Below, in pieces: positions 1 through 6,708 of a DNA stretch of 11,325 nucleotides (position 1 is the stretch's first letter; each line of letters opens with the position of its first letter). The DNA lies in NCBI GenBank assembly GCA_031272305.1, contig JAISUA010000045.1:1-11325 (forward strand), read 5' to 3'. Below the pieces are notes generated by a model. That model had not been told where the DNA came from. It ran no database searches and saw only the letters and a list, made by a program, of their open reading frames with translations. The DNA comes from Clostridioides sp. (GTDB lineage: Bacteria; Bacillota; Clostridia; Peptostreptococcales; Peptostreptococcaceae). The position numbers were made by a program, and so were the translations under genes.

Positions 1-1
1 A

Positions 2-361
2 ATAGGCTCTGCACCATTTATAGCAAGAGTAATAGAAAGTGCATTGAATGAAGTTGATAAAGGACTTATAGAAGCGGCAAAATCGTTTGGAGCTACAAAT
101 ACACAAATCATTTTCAAAGTAATGATAAAAGAATCACTTCCTGTGATAGCGTCAGGAATCACTTTATCAGTAATATCTATATTAGGATATACTGCTATGG
201 CAGGTTCAGTTGGTGCTGGAGGACTTGGAAATGTTGCTATAGTCTATGGTTATCAAAGATTTGATACATCAGTAATTTTATATACAGTAATAGCTCTTAT
301 CATCATAGTACAGACAATACAATGGATAGGAAATTGGACATATAAAAAACTTAGAGATTAA
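2..361 (+). CDS. metI: Methionine ABC transporter permease MetI, C-terminal part (5' end outside window)
   Basis: This is the inner-membrane permease of the MetNIQ D/L-methionine importer, which pairs with ATPase MetN and lipoprotein MetQ. The frame is open from base 2, before the first in-window start-like codon (TTG at 44), and reads IGSAPFIARVIESALNEVDK, so the gene is cut by the window edge. The EAA loop that docks onto the ATPase is visible (EAAKSFGATNTQIIFKVMI), followed by hydrophobic segments (SLPVIASGITLSVISILGY; ILYTVIALIIIVQTIQWIG) and the family motif AGSVGAGGLGNVAI. It ends in a short basic tail KKLRD with TAA at 359-361. A metQ gene follows on the same strand, which supports the assignment. 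The last 14 bases of the gene are also the first unit of the tandem repeat that follows. The identification is secure; the full length cannot be judged. Confidence 0.93.
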   Translation: MGSAPFIARVIESALNEVDKGLIEAAKSFGATNTQIIFKVMIKESLPVIASGITLSVISILGYTAMAGSVGAGGLGNVAIVYGYQRFDTSVILYTVIALIIIVQTIQWIGNWTYKKLRD

Positions 362-550
362 AACTTAGATATAAAAACTTAGATATAAAAACTTAAATAT
401 AAAAACTTAGATATAAAAACTTAGATATAAAAACTTAGAGATTAAAATTTAAATATAAAAACTTAAATATAAAAAACTTAGAGATTAAAAATTAGATATA
501 ATAAAACATATAAAAAATTATAATAATAAAACATATAAAAATTTAGATAT
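347..550. repeat. 14-bp tandem repeat array beginning inside the metI 3' end, plus a 25-bp-period repeat
   Basis: Nine consecutive 14-bp units run in perfect register from 347 to 472 (starts at 347, 361, 375, 389, 403, 417, 431, 445, 459). Two types alternate irregularly: AAACTTAGAGATTA (347, 431, and again at 474 after a 1-base slip) and AAACTTAGATATAA with G/A variants. The first unit is the end of metI itself, including the first two bases of the stop codon. A degenerate unit follows at 488-503. Then ATAATAAAACATATAAAAA occurs twice, at about 498-516 and 523-541. The pattern is what slipped-strand duplication of a gene end would leave. Confidence 0.85.
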
Positions 551-715
551 TATATGACAGAAGTCTAGAAAAAATCTAAATATAAATAACTATTTTTATG
601 AACAAATTTTTTACTATGTTGAACAGAAATTCTAACTATGGCAATACAATTTTAATTTATAAATAAAAATTGTAGTGTAGATAAATACACTGCAAAATAT
701 CAGGAGGTAGATATT
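362..715. other. metI-metQ intergenic region, 354 bp
   Basis: No coding sequence is supported here. The first 190 bases are the tandem repeats. Beyond them an 8-bp inverted repeat (ATTTAGAT at 541-548, ATCTAAAT at 574-581) lacks a convincing U-tract. TTGAAC at 619-624 and TACAAT at 645-650 resemble promoter boxes but are 20 bases apart, so any promoter for metQ here is uncertain. Two hairpins lie at 645-694. I looked for an S-box (SAM riboswitch) or T-box, which often precede methionine transport genes in Firmicutes, and saw no conserved core of either. A gap of this size between metI and metQ is larger than in a usual compact operon. Confidence 0.6.
645..694 (+). promoter_or_regulatory. Two consecutive hairpins in the metQ leader, just upstream of the ribosome binding site
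   Basis: Hairpin 1 pairs TACAATTTT (645-653) with AAAATTGTA (666-674). Hairpin 2 pairs TGTAGTGTA (671-679) with TACACTGCA (686-694) around a 6-base loop, nine pairs with one G-U. They share bases 671-674, so they cannot both be fully formed. Hairpin 2 ends 7 bases before the AGGAGG at 702-707. This overlap suggests a switchable leader controlling metQ translation, but no ligand or protein is implied by the sequence. Confidence 0.5.
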
Positions 716-1531
716 ATGAAATTCAAAAAACTAGTTACACTGGCAATAACATCTTTAGTAGCAATAGGGGCTGTAGGTTGCAAATCACAAACTACAGGTA
801 CTGAAGATAAAGACGACAAAACAATAGTAGTTGGAGCATCAGCTACACCACATGCAGAGATATTAGAACATATCAAACCTGCACTTGAAAAAGAAGGATA
901 TAAATTAGAAGTAAAAGTATTTAATGATTATGTTTTACCTAATACAGGTTTATCAGAAGGTTCACTTGATGCGAACTATTTCCAACATGTTCCTTATTTA
1001 GAAGAAACAATTAAGGAAAAAGGGTACAAATTAACTTATATAACTAAAGTTCATATCGAACCAATAGGTTTATATTCTCAAAAAATAAAAAATGTATCTG
1101 AATTAAAAGATAAAGATACTGTAGCAATACCTCAAGATCCAACAAATGGAGGAAGAGCACTTAAACTTTTAGCTGACAATGGAATTATAAAAGTTAAAGA
1201 AGGTGTTGAACTTTTAACAGTAAATGATATTACTGAAAACACTAAGAATTTACAATTCAAAGCATTAGATGCAGAACAATTACCATCAGCATTACCAGAT
1301 GTAGCAGCTGCTATTATAAATACAAATTATGCACTAGCAGCAAACTTAAATCCATTGAATGATGCGATAATATTAGAATCAAAAGATTCTCCATATGCAA
1401 ACATACTTGCAGTTAGAGAAGAAGATAAAGATTCAGAAAAATTAAAAGCACTTGCAGCAGCACTTAATACAGACGATGTAAAAACATTCATACAAGAAAA
1501 ATACAAAGGTGCTATAATACCTGCATTTTAG
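716..1531 (+). CDS. metQ: Methionine-binding lipoprotein MetQ (NLPA family)
   Basis: This is the extracellular substrate-binding component of the MetNIQ methionine importer, anchored to the outer face of the membrane. Residues 1-21 form a lipoprotein signal (MKFKKLVTLAITSLVAIGAVG) with Cys22 as the lipidation site; the lipobox AVGC departs slightly from the LxxC ideal. The mature part is a full NLPA/MetQ domain, with the family's VVGASATPHAEILE start, the segment NDYVLPNTGLSEGSLDANYF, the motif IPQDPTNGGRALKLL and an asparagine-rich binding segment (AAAIINTNYALAANLNP). The length of 271 residues is normal. The ATG is fixed by AGGAGG at 702-707, eight bases upstream. It follows metI on the same strand but across a 354-bp repeat-containing gap, and a terminator-like hairpin lies about 160 bp downstream. 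MetQ and NLPA lipoproteins are hard to separate by sequence, but the metI neighbour favours methionine. Confidence 0.94.
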   Translation: MKFKKLVTLAITSLVAIGAVGCKSQTTGTEDKDDKTIVVGASATPHAEILEHIKPALEKEGYKLEVKVFNDYVLPNTGLSEGSLDANYFQHVPYLEETIKEKGYKLTYITKVHIEPIGLYSQKIKNVSELKDKDTVAIPQDPTNGGRALKLLADNGIIKVKEGVELLTVNDITENTKNLQFKALDAEQLPSALPDVAAAIINTNYALAANLNPLNDAIILESKDSPYANILAVREEDKDSEKLKALAAALNTDDVKTFIQEKYKGAIIPAF

Positions 1532-1690
1532 TTTTTAAGAAATGATAGCGTAAATATTTTGTATAAACTTTTATTTTTTATTAAAAAAGCAAGAATACTC
1601 GGTACTTTAGTCCCGAGATGAATTGAACCATTAATAATTTATATATGTTAAAAAATGTCGAGAAAAATTTTATGCAAAAATATTTTACAG

Positions 1691-1735
1691 AAAGACTGCT
1701 ATTTTGAGAAAAATATCTAAATAGTAGTCTTTTTT
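1691..1735 (+). terminator. Intrinsic terminator downstream of metQ
   Basis: AAAGACTGCTATTT (1691-1704, starting with two A's) pairs with AAATAGTAGTCTTT (1719-1732), giving about 14 pairs with one G-U, a 14-base loop and a run of five T's (1731-1735). It lies about 160 bases after the metQ stop, so it would end the metIQ transcript and separate it from the kinase gene. Confidence 0.75.
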
Positions 1736-1933
1736 ATTATGCTAAAATTATATATGAATTATTTCAATAAATTTTTGATAAAAACACAAAACGACAAAAA
1801 AATCGCCTTTAAAGTGTTAAAATAAATGTAGAGGTTCAAAAATAAAAACGCATTAGCTAAAAAATATAGGATTTTTAAACAAATTTATAAGCATAAATGC
1901 TAAAAATGAGTTTTTTACATATATTCGTCAAAA

Positions 1934-1940
1934 AAGGGGG
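1934..1940 (+). promoter_or_regulatory. Atypical ribosome binding site (AAGGGGG) of the histidine kinase
   Basis: The purine run AAGGGGG sits 8 bases before the ATG at 1949 and fixes that start. Its core is GGGGG, whereas metQ (702) and the 10477 gene (10466) have AGGAGG. Confidence 0.6.
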
Positions 1941-1948
1941 CAATATTA

Positions 1949-4816
1949 ATGGATAGAGCTGCTAATAAAACATCAAAATATACAATGTCAAGATTTTTGT
2001 ATAAATATTTTGCTTATACTTTGAAAAGGCTAAATAGATCATATTATGATGATAACGAAAACGAAAATAAACGTTTACAGAAAAATCTTGATGCTAGTTT
2101 AAAATCAGATAAATTGTTTGTTTTTTTGTCAATAATTTTGTTTATATTCTATTTTGTAGATTCTATTTTTTATGTATATATTGTTGATGTACTTACAATT
2201 TTACTTCTATCGATTATTATATTTTCTATATATAATTCACGAAGTAAAATGCTAAAAGATTCTAAATTGTATAGAATGTATTGTTTTTATGTGATATTTA
2301 TTCATTTATTAGATATGTATAATATTAAAATTACAGATGTAAATTTAAATATGATATTTTTATGTTTGATCGTTCTTAGAAAGTATACTTTTTATACGAA
2401 GAAAAATTTAAGAATTAATATGTTTACAACATATGTAGTTATAGAGTTTGTTTTGATAAATATTAATATAATATTTTCAAAATTTGAGATTATAAGCTTA
2501 ATTTTAGCTATGTTTATATTTGTGTATGATGATACTAAAATTTTTAGAGGTTGTTTTGATAATTATAATTTGATATTAAATTCAAAGAATCAAATCAGAA
2601 ATATAAATAAATTAGTGTTTTTGAGTATGATATTGATAATATTAAATTATATAATAAAAGATGAAATATATTTGACATGCTTAAATAATATTATTAAATA
2701 TTTGATAATTTTAAATTCATACATATTTTATAAGTATGCTATAAAGTCTAAAGTTTTAGTGCCAGTAATTGATGTTGTAGATGTAAGCAAGAAAATAAAT
2801 ATTATTGAAAACTCTTTTGCTCGATTAAATTATGAAAGAAATAAAGAAATAAATTTTCAATTAAAACTAAATGAACAAATAAAAGAAAGAACGAATTTAT
2901 TAAATAATGTTTTAAAAATAATACCAGATGCATGGATTGTGTTTAATAGAAAGTTAGATGTTAAATTTCATAATCATAAATTTAGTGAAAATTTTAGGGA
3001 AAAAGAAGAAGTAATATATTCGTTAAAAGATATATTAATTTTAAAAATAGAAGAAAATAAAGAAAATGAAGAGAGAATTTTGTTAGAGGACGAATTTATT
3101 CATATATGTGATGAAGTATATATGATAAGTATTTTTAGAGATTTAAAGAAAGGAATATACTTGATTACTCTGAATAATGTAACAAAAGAAGAAAGAGAGC
3201 TTAAGGAAATGTATGGAGTAAATAGATACTTTAGAAAAGTAATTCAAAAGGTTCCACTTCCAATAATGTCAAAAAGAAGAGGACAAGATGGAAAATATTA
3301 TATTTCAAATGTAAATATAAGTTTTAAAAATATGTTTGGAATGGAATTTTTGGAGATTGTAGGGTTAGAGTTTTCAAGTTTTATAGAAAAATACAATATA
3401 GATATTTATGATGAAAATATTTTTGGAAGAAGAGAATTAACTTTTGAAGAAAAAATGAAAGAAATAGAAAGATATCATGGAATTGATGAGTATGTTTATT
3501 TGATTTTTAAAAACAAAAATGGAAAAGATACAATATTAGAAACTAGTTTTGAAGAGTATGATTCAAGAAATAAAATTTTTAAGTTGATGATATTCAAAGA
3601 TGTTACTGCAGAGATGAAATCAAGTAAAAATATATACAGAAATAAGTTGTTCTATGAAAAGATACTTGATGCTATACCAAATGCTGTGTGTGTAGAAACT
3701 TTAAAAGAAGGTAGACTTATTTTTGTCAATAGATGTTATGATAAGATGTTTGCTATTAATGATGAGAATTTAAATTATAAAAGACAAAAGTATAGAGATG
3801 TTATAATAAAAAAATTTATTGCAGATAAAAAAAGTAATCCATTTGACTCAGTTACAATTCTTGATGATGAGAAAGAGTTGAAAGAAATAAGTATGATAAA
3901 AAATATTGTGAAATTTGGCAGTGAAGATTGTATGCTTAGAATTTTTACAGATATGAAGGAAAAGAGAAAACTTGAAGAAATAACTCTGCAATTATCTGCT
4001 CAGCGAGAACATGATAATATGAAAACACAATTTTATTCAAATTTGTCTCATGAATTAAAAACTCCTTTGAATAATATTTTTTCTTCTCTTCAGCTTTTAG
4101 AGCAATCTAGTAAAAAGGGAATAATATCAGAGAAAAAAAGCATTTTGAACCAACATATGAAAATAACAAAAACAAATATGTTTATGTTGATAAGATTAAT
4201 AGATAATATTATCAATGTATCACAGGTTAAAGATGATTTATATAAGATAGAACCTAAGAAAATAAACATTGTTGAACATATAGAACTTATAACAGATTCT
4301 CTTATAAGTTATATAGATGTGAAGAAATTAAAATTTATGTTTGATACAAATAATGAAGATATAGTTGTAAATTTAGATCCAGAATCTATTGAGAGAATAA
4401 TACTCAATTTAATATCCAATTCAATAAAATTTACTCATGAAGGTGGAGAAATATTAGTAGGAGTATATAAAGTATTGGATAAGGTGCACATTGTTGTTAA
4501 AGATACTGGAATTGGAATAGATGAGAAAGAACTTAGTGAAATATTTGATAGGTTCAAACAAATAGAGTCAAAAGAAATTGAAAATGAAACAGGTAGTGGA
4601 ATTGGTCTTTTTCTTACGAAATCTCTTATTGAAATACAGGGTGGAGATATAAGTATAGAAAGTAAAAAAGGAGAAGGAACAACTATAACTGTAACATTTG
4701 ATATTGTTGAAGAATCAAATGAAGAAATTACTCATATTACAAGAGATAACTTAGAAAAATTCGAACTAGAATTTTTTGATGCATACGACAAAACTTCTCA
4801 TATGAATTTTTCATAA
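1949..4816 (+). CDS. Membrane sensor histidine kinase with PAS-like domains (orphan)
   Basis: This is a predicted membrane-bound sensor kinase that autophosphorylates on histidine and would pass phosphate to an unlinked response regulator. Residues 1-54 are a basic, charged cytosolic start. Hydrophobic segments lie at about 55-76, 78-95, 108-122, 133-148, 158-176, 180-193, 220-236 and 246-264, which gives roughly eight membrane passes with little extracellular domain. A charged linker (about 280-318) precedes three PAS-like domains: about 319-413 (VLKIIPDAWIVFNRKLDV), 428-553 and 568-670 (KILDAIPNAVCVETLKEGRL). HisKA follows with phosphoacceptor His701 in SNLSHELKTPLNNI. The HATPase domain has an N box with Asn824 (LISNSIKFTHEGG), a G1 box starting at Asp852 (DTGIGI) and a G2 box at 882 (GSGIGL). 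A 25-residue acidic tail ends the protein. At 955 residues it is long for a kinase without a receiver domain. The membrane part is very rich in I, F, N and K, and more AT-rich than the hydrogenase genes. No regulator gene adjoins it, and the signal is unknown. Confidence 0.9.
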   Translation: MDRAANKTSKYTMSRFLYKYFAYTLKRLNRSYYDDNENENKRLQKNLDASLKSDKLFVFLSIILFIFYFVDSIFYVYIVDVLTILLLSIIIFSIYNSRSKMLKDSKLYRMYCFYVIFIHLLDMYNIKITDVNLNMIFLCLIVLRKYTFYTKKNLRINMFTTYVVIEFVLININIIFSKFEIISLILAMFIFVYDDTKIFRGCFDNYNLILNSKNQIRNINKLVFLSMILIILNYIIKDEIYLTCLNNIIKYLIILNSYIFYKYAIKSKVLVPVIDVVDVSKKINIIENSFARLNYERNKEINFQLKLNEQIKERTNLLNNVLKIIPDAWIVFNRKLDVKFHNHKFSENFREKEEVIYSLKDILILKIEENKENEERILLEDEFIHICDEVYMISIFRDLKKGIYLITLNNVTKEERELKEMYGVNRYFRKVIQKVPLPIMSKRRGQDGKYYISNVNISFKNMFGMEFLEIVGLEFSSFIEKYNIDIYDENIFGRRELTFEEKMKEIERYHGIDEYVYLIFKNKNGKDTILETSFEEYDSRNKIFKLMIFKDVTAEMKSSKNIYRNKLFYEKILDAIPNAVCVETLKEGRLIFVNRCYDKMFAINDENLNYKRQKYRDVIIKKFIADKKSNPFDSVTILDDEKELKEISMIKNIVKFGSEDCMLRIFTDMKEKRKLEEITLQLSAQREHDNMKTQFYSNLSHELKTPLNNIFSSLQLLEQSSKKGIISEKKSILNQHMKITKTNMFMLIRLIDNIINVSQVKDDLYKIEPKKINIVEHIELITDSLISYIDVKKLKFMFDTNNEDIVVNLDPESIERIILNLISNSIKFTHEGGEILVGVYKVLDKVHIVVKDTGIGIDEKELSEIFDRFKQIESKEIENETGSGIGLFLTKSLIEIQGGDISIESKKGEGTTITVTFDIVEESNEEITHITRDNLEKFELEFFDAYDKTSHMNFS

Positions 4817-4818
4817 AT

Positions 4819-4920
4819 AAAAAGCTGATAAATTTTGGTTGAAGATTCAAGTTGATGTTTGCTAACCTTAAGTAAGAGAGGTTATCAAACGAATCTAAAA
4901 ACAATTTTATCAGCCTTTTT
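4819..4920. terminator. Nested three-tier palindrome, probable bidirectional terminator between convergent genes
   Basis: The outer stem pairs AAAAAGCTGATAAA (4819-4832) with TTTATCAGCCTTTTT (4906-4920), with one bulged C. The A-run on one side and T-run on the other would act as U-tracts on both strands. A middle stem pairs AGATTC (4843-4848) with GAATCT (4891-4896). An inner stem pairs GTTTGCTAACCT (4857-4868) with AGGTTATCAAAC (4879-4890), with one mismatch. It begins 3 bases after the kinase stop and ends 65 bases before the stop of the convergent DUF1002 gene, so termination of both is the simplest role. The extra tiers are more than a terminator needs. Confidence 0.7.
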
Positions 4921-4985
4921 ATAATTATTTTATCCTGTATTTTTAGAATATTTTACGATAGAACATTATATTACATTCTAATTTT

Positions 4986-6104
4986 TTAGAATAGATTTTT
5001 GAACCAATTTATAATTTTATCGAAAAATCCTTCATCTTTTGCTTTGTTTGCGACATCGTTTATAGTATCACCAGCTTTATTAATACCTTCAGAAGCCTTA
5101 TCTAATCCTTTATCAATACTTTCAGATACTTTTCCTCCAAGCTCATTGACAGTTTTTCTTAGAACACCTTTTTCAGTTGAATCAGTGATAGCATCTTTAC
5201 CTAGATATTCGTCATTTGTTTGGTTAAGTATACCATAATTATTCCCACTAGAGAAAATTCCAGCGAACCAATTTTTTATAGAATCAAAAAATCCTGTGTT
5301 GTTTACATCTACTCCTAAGTTTTTTAATTCTTCAGTTACATTTTGTTGAACATTGTTAAAAGTATCTTTCATTGAATTGTAATCATAGTTTTGTGATGCT
5401 ATTTTACTCATCAAATCAGTAAGTTGTTTTATTTGTTCATCTGTAAGAGTAATGTTGTAATTATTTGTGATATTGTTTATGACATCAGCTATTTGATTTG
5501 TGTCAGAAGTTCCGTTTTTTATAATTTCTGATTTGATGTCATTTACAACTCCTGTTGCTTGATCTTGACCTATATCTTGACCTAAATTACCTGTAGTAAC
5601 AAGTTCTTCTGAGGCAAGCTCTTTTTTCTCTTCACTTAATTTTTCTCCTGATGCACTCTCAAACGCTTTCATAACACCTGTCAAAGCACCTGTTCCACTT
5701 ACGTTGTATGGAGCTGCAGCTATTACGTTTGCATTTACAACTCCTGCAGTAGAAAGAGTAGTTGCTATCATAGAGCTTGTCACCCAAGTAAGATTGGCAG
5801 TTTTGACATTTATTCCGCCAGAAGCGGTTGGCTCTACAAAAGAACAAGATATAGTCACTTTTCCAAGTTGAGCATCTGTTGCAACGCCTTCAAGATATTG
5901 TCTTTCTTCTTGATTGTTTACTTCTAATATATTTGTTTCATCTTTTTTTACTCCGAAATAATTAAGCATTTGCTCTTTTTGTGCTGCTGAAAGATTTGTT
6001 CCTAGAGTAACAACATTTGCACCATCTGCAAAAATCATAGGAATGCTTCCTACAACAATGAGCATAGATATTGCTATTGAACTAGCTATTTTTTTGAATT
6101 TCAT
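4986..6104 (-). CDS. Exported DUF1002 protein (YpuA-like) with repeated amphipathic tail motif
   Basis: This is a secreted or surface protein of the DUF1002 family (Bacillus YpuA type), whose function is not known to me. A signal peptide spans residues 1-26, with a likely cut at IFA/DG. The DUF1002 core occupies about 28-260, with recognisable family stretches GANVVTLGTNLSAAQKEQML, YFGVKKDETNILEVNNQEER, ITWVTSSMIATTL-like LTWVTSSMIATTLSTAGVVN, and NVIAAAPYNVSGTGALTGVM. The part after about 265 is unusual: GFFDSIKNWFAGIF (271-284) and GFFDKIINWFKNLF (359-372, the very C terminus) are near-identical amphipathic segments that bracket a charged helical spacer (KVSESIDKGLDKASEG, INKAGDTINDVANKAKDEG). 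The start is fixed by AAGGGAGG (6110-6117 on the minus strand), five bases upstream. The gene converges on the kinase and diverges from the hydrogenase operon. Its own promoter and a leader of about 217 nt lie upstream. Family membership is firm; the tail function is open. Confidence 0.88.
   Translation of the reverse strand: MKFKKIASSIAISMLIVVGSIPMIFADGANVVTLGTNLSAAQKEQMLNYFGVKKDETNILEVNNQEERQYLEGVATDAQLGKVTISCSFVEPTASGGINVKTANLTWVTSSMIATTLSTAGVVNANVIAAAPYNVSGTGALTGVMKAFESASGEKLSEEKKELASEELVTTGNLGQDIGQDQATGVVNDIKSEIIKNGTSDTNQIADVINNITNNYNITLTDEQIKQLTDLMSKIASQNYDYNSMKDTFNNVQQNVTEELKNLGVDVNNTGFFDSIKNWFAGIFSSGNNYGILNQTNDEYLGKDAITDSTEKGVLRKTVNELGGKVSESIDKGLDKASEGINKAGDTINDVANKAKDEGFFDKIINWFKNLF
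6025..6056 (-). repeat. Copy A of a 31/32-bp direct repeat (inside the DUF1002 signal-peptide coding sequence)
   Basis: This segment encodes signal-peptide residues around VVGSIPMIFA. It matches 6141-6171 at all but one substitution (G/A) and one A-run indel. It contains the 15-bp dyad TAGGAATGCTTCCTA at 6038-6052. Confidence 0.85.
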
Positions 6105-6140
6105 AATATCCTCCCTTAAAAATAAAAAATGGATTTACTT

Positions 6141-6171
6141 TCTGCAAAATCATAGGAATACTTCCTACAAC
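6141..6171 (-). repeat. Copy B of the direct repeat, in the DUF1002 leader
   Basis: This is a near-identical copy of 6025-6056, placed 115 bp upstream of it and outside the reading frame of the gene. It carries the dyad TAGGAATACTTCCTA (6153-6167), whose two arms match copy A exactly while the central triplet differs by one base. It lacks an in-frame start, so it is not a functional signal peptide. It could be a second operator or a remnant of a local duplication. Confidence 0.85.
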
Positions 6172-6218
6172 TAAAAAGTATATTTTTTTATTTTTAATTA
6201 TATTATTTTTTAATTTGA

Positions 6219-6286
6219 ATTATCAATAATTTGTAAATTGATAATATCAGTGTTTGTCGCTATCTATAACAGTAAAATATAGATAG
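6219..6286 (-). promoter_or_regulatory. Two 9-bp-stem, 9-nt-loop hairpins in the DUF1002 leader
   Basis: Both hairpins are perfect and of identical geometry. One is ATTATCAAT (6219-6227) with ATTGATAAT (6237-6245); the other is CTATCTATA (6260-6268) with TATAGATAG (6278-6286). Each spans 27 nt with a 9-nt loop, and they are 14 nt apart. They lie in the transcribed leader if the promoter at 6329-6357 is used. Neither is followed by a clear U-tract on the minus strand, so a terminator is unlikely; mRNA stability or protein binding is possible. Confidence 0.6.
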
Positions 6287-6328
6287 TTTATTAACAACAA
6301 ATAGTTATGAATATATCACAATTTTTAG

Positions 6329-6357
6329 ATTCTATCACTATTTTGATACATTGTCAA
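6329..6357 (-). promoter_or_regulatory. Sigma-A type promoter for the DUF1002 gene
   Basis: On the minus strand a perfect -35 TTGACA (6352-6357) is followed after 17 bases by TAGAAT (6329-6334), one mismatch from consensus. Transcription would start near 6322, leaving a leader of about 217 nt before the ATG at 6104. The -35 lies in an imperfect 17-bp dyad with arms TTTGA and TCAAA (6342-6358), a possible operator. Confidence 0.72.
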
Positions 6358-6563
6358 ACAGATGTTATTATGAAAATATGATATCACAATAAGTTGTAAA
6401 ATAGATTACAATTATCTTACATTTTTCTTAATAATTATACCTGAAAAATTAATATCTAAAACAATAAGGTAACAAGTAAAAAAACAAGTCCATAAAAAAG
6501 ATAGATAATCCATGATTTTTATTATTTATATTCATATTTAGTTTGTAGTTTTAAAATTGTATT

Positions 6564-6601
6564 TTATTATACAAAACTAAAAGGTTATTTTTGTATAATA
6601 A
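6564..6601. promoter_or_regulatory. 13-bp perfect inverted repeat upstream of the hydrogenase operon
   Basis: TTATTATACAAAA (6564-6576) is repeated exactly in inverted orientation as TTTTGTATAATAA (6589-6601), with 12 bases between. A further TTGTAT at 6557-6562 can also pair with the ATACAA at 6569-6574, so two alternative stems compete for the same bases. No U-tract follows. It could be an operator or a mutually exclusive RNA structure; which one depends on where transcription starts. Confidence 0.55.
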
Positions 6602-6615
6602 TAAAAGTTTGAAAA

Positions 6616-6643
6616 TTTACACAAAAAATATTGTTACTATTAT
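6616..6643 (+). promoter_or_regulatory. Candidate promoter for the hydrogenase operon
   Basis: TTTACA (6616-6621) and TATTAT (6638-6643) are each one base from the sigma-A consensus and are 16 bases apart. Transcription from here would give a leader of about 165 nt. In DNA this AT-rich such matches occur by chance, so this is a candidate only. Confidence 0.4.
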
Positions 6644-6708
6644 TAATTTTGTGATACTATGTTAGATAACTTTAAAAATATAAGTATAAAAAATTTAAAT
6701 TATTAAGC

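Larger units (their letters stand above)
1532..1948. other. Intergenic region between metQ and the histidine kinase, 417 bp
   Basis: No gene is supported. The region holds a small GC-rich stem (CTCGG at 1598-1602 with CCGAG at 1613-1617), striking in such AT-rich DNA but without a U-tract. It also holds the intrinsic terminator at 1691-1735 and a 12-bp dyad AGCATAAATGCT at 1890-1901, about 50 bases before the kinase start. I found no pair of promoter boxes with acceptable spacing for the kinase gene, although one is expected after the terminator. Confidence 0.6.

Noticed and set aside
347..503. CRISPR array
   Set aside because: The units are 14 bp, contiguous, AT-rich and have no unique spacers; no cas genes are present.
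362..715. S-box (SAM) riboswitch or T-box before metQ
   Set aside because: These are common for methionine transporters in Firmicutes, but neither the conserved S-box core nor a T-box sequence with a specifier stem and terminator is seen here.
1598..1617. Terminator at the CTCGG/CCGAG stem after metQ
   Set aside because: The stem is only 5 bp with a 10-base loop and no T-run follows; the hairpin at 1691-1735 is a far better terminator.
4999..5238. Open frame of 79 codons on the plus strand inside the DUF1002 gene
   Set aside because: It is antisense to the coding sequence of the DUF1002 tail, with no ribosome binding site or family motif.
5659..5847. Open frame of 62 codons, Cys-rich, on the minus strand in another frame of the DUF1002 gene
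   Set aside because: It overlaps conserved DUF1002 core sequence in a different frame, and the Cys richness comes from frame-shifted codons.
6342..6358. CRP/FNR-type site TTGAT-N4-ATCAA
   Set aside because: The dyad has arms TTTGA and TCAAA but the spacing and right half do not fit TTGAT-N4-ATCAA. It is better explained in part by the TTGACA -35 box it contains.
6591..6599. Promoter -10 (TATAAT at 6594-6599) for the hydrogenase operon
   Set aside because: No -35 box lies at 16-18 bases, and the sequence is part of the 13-bp inverted repeat, which explains it better.
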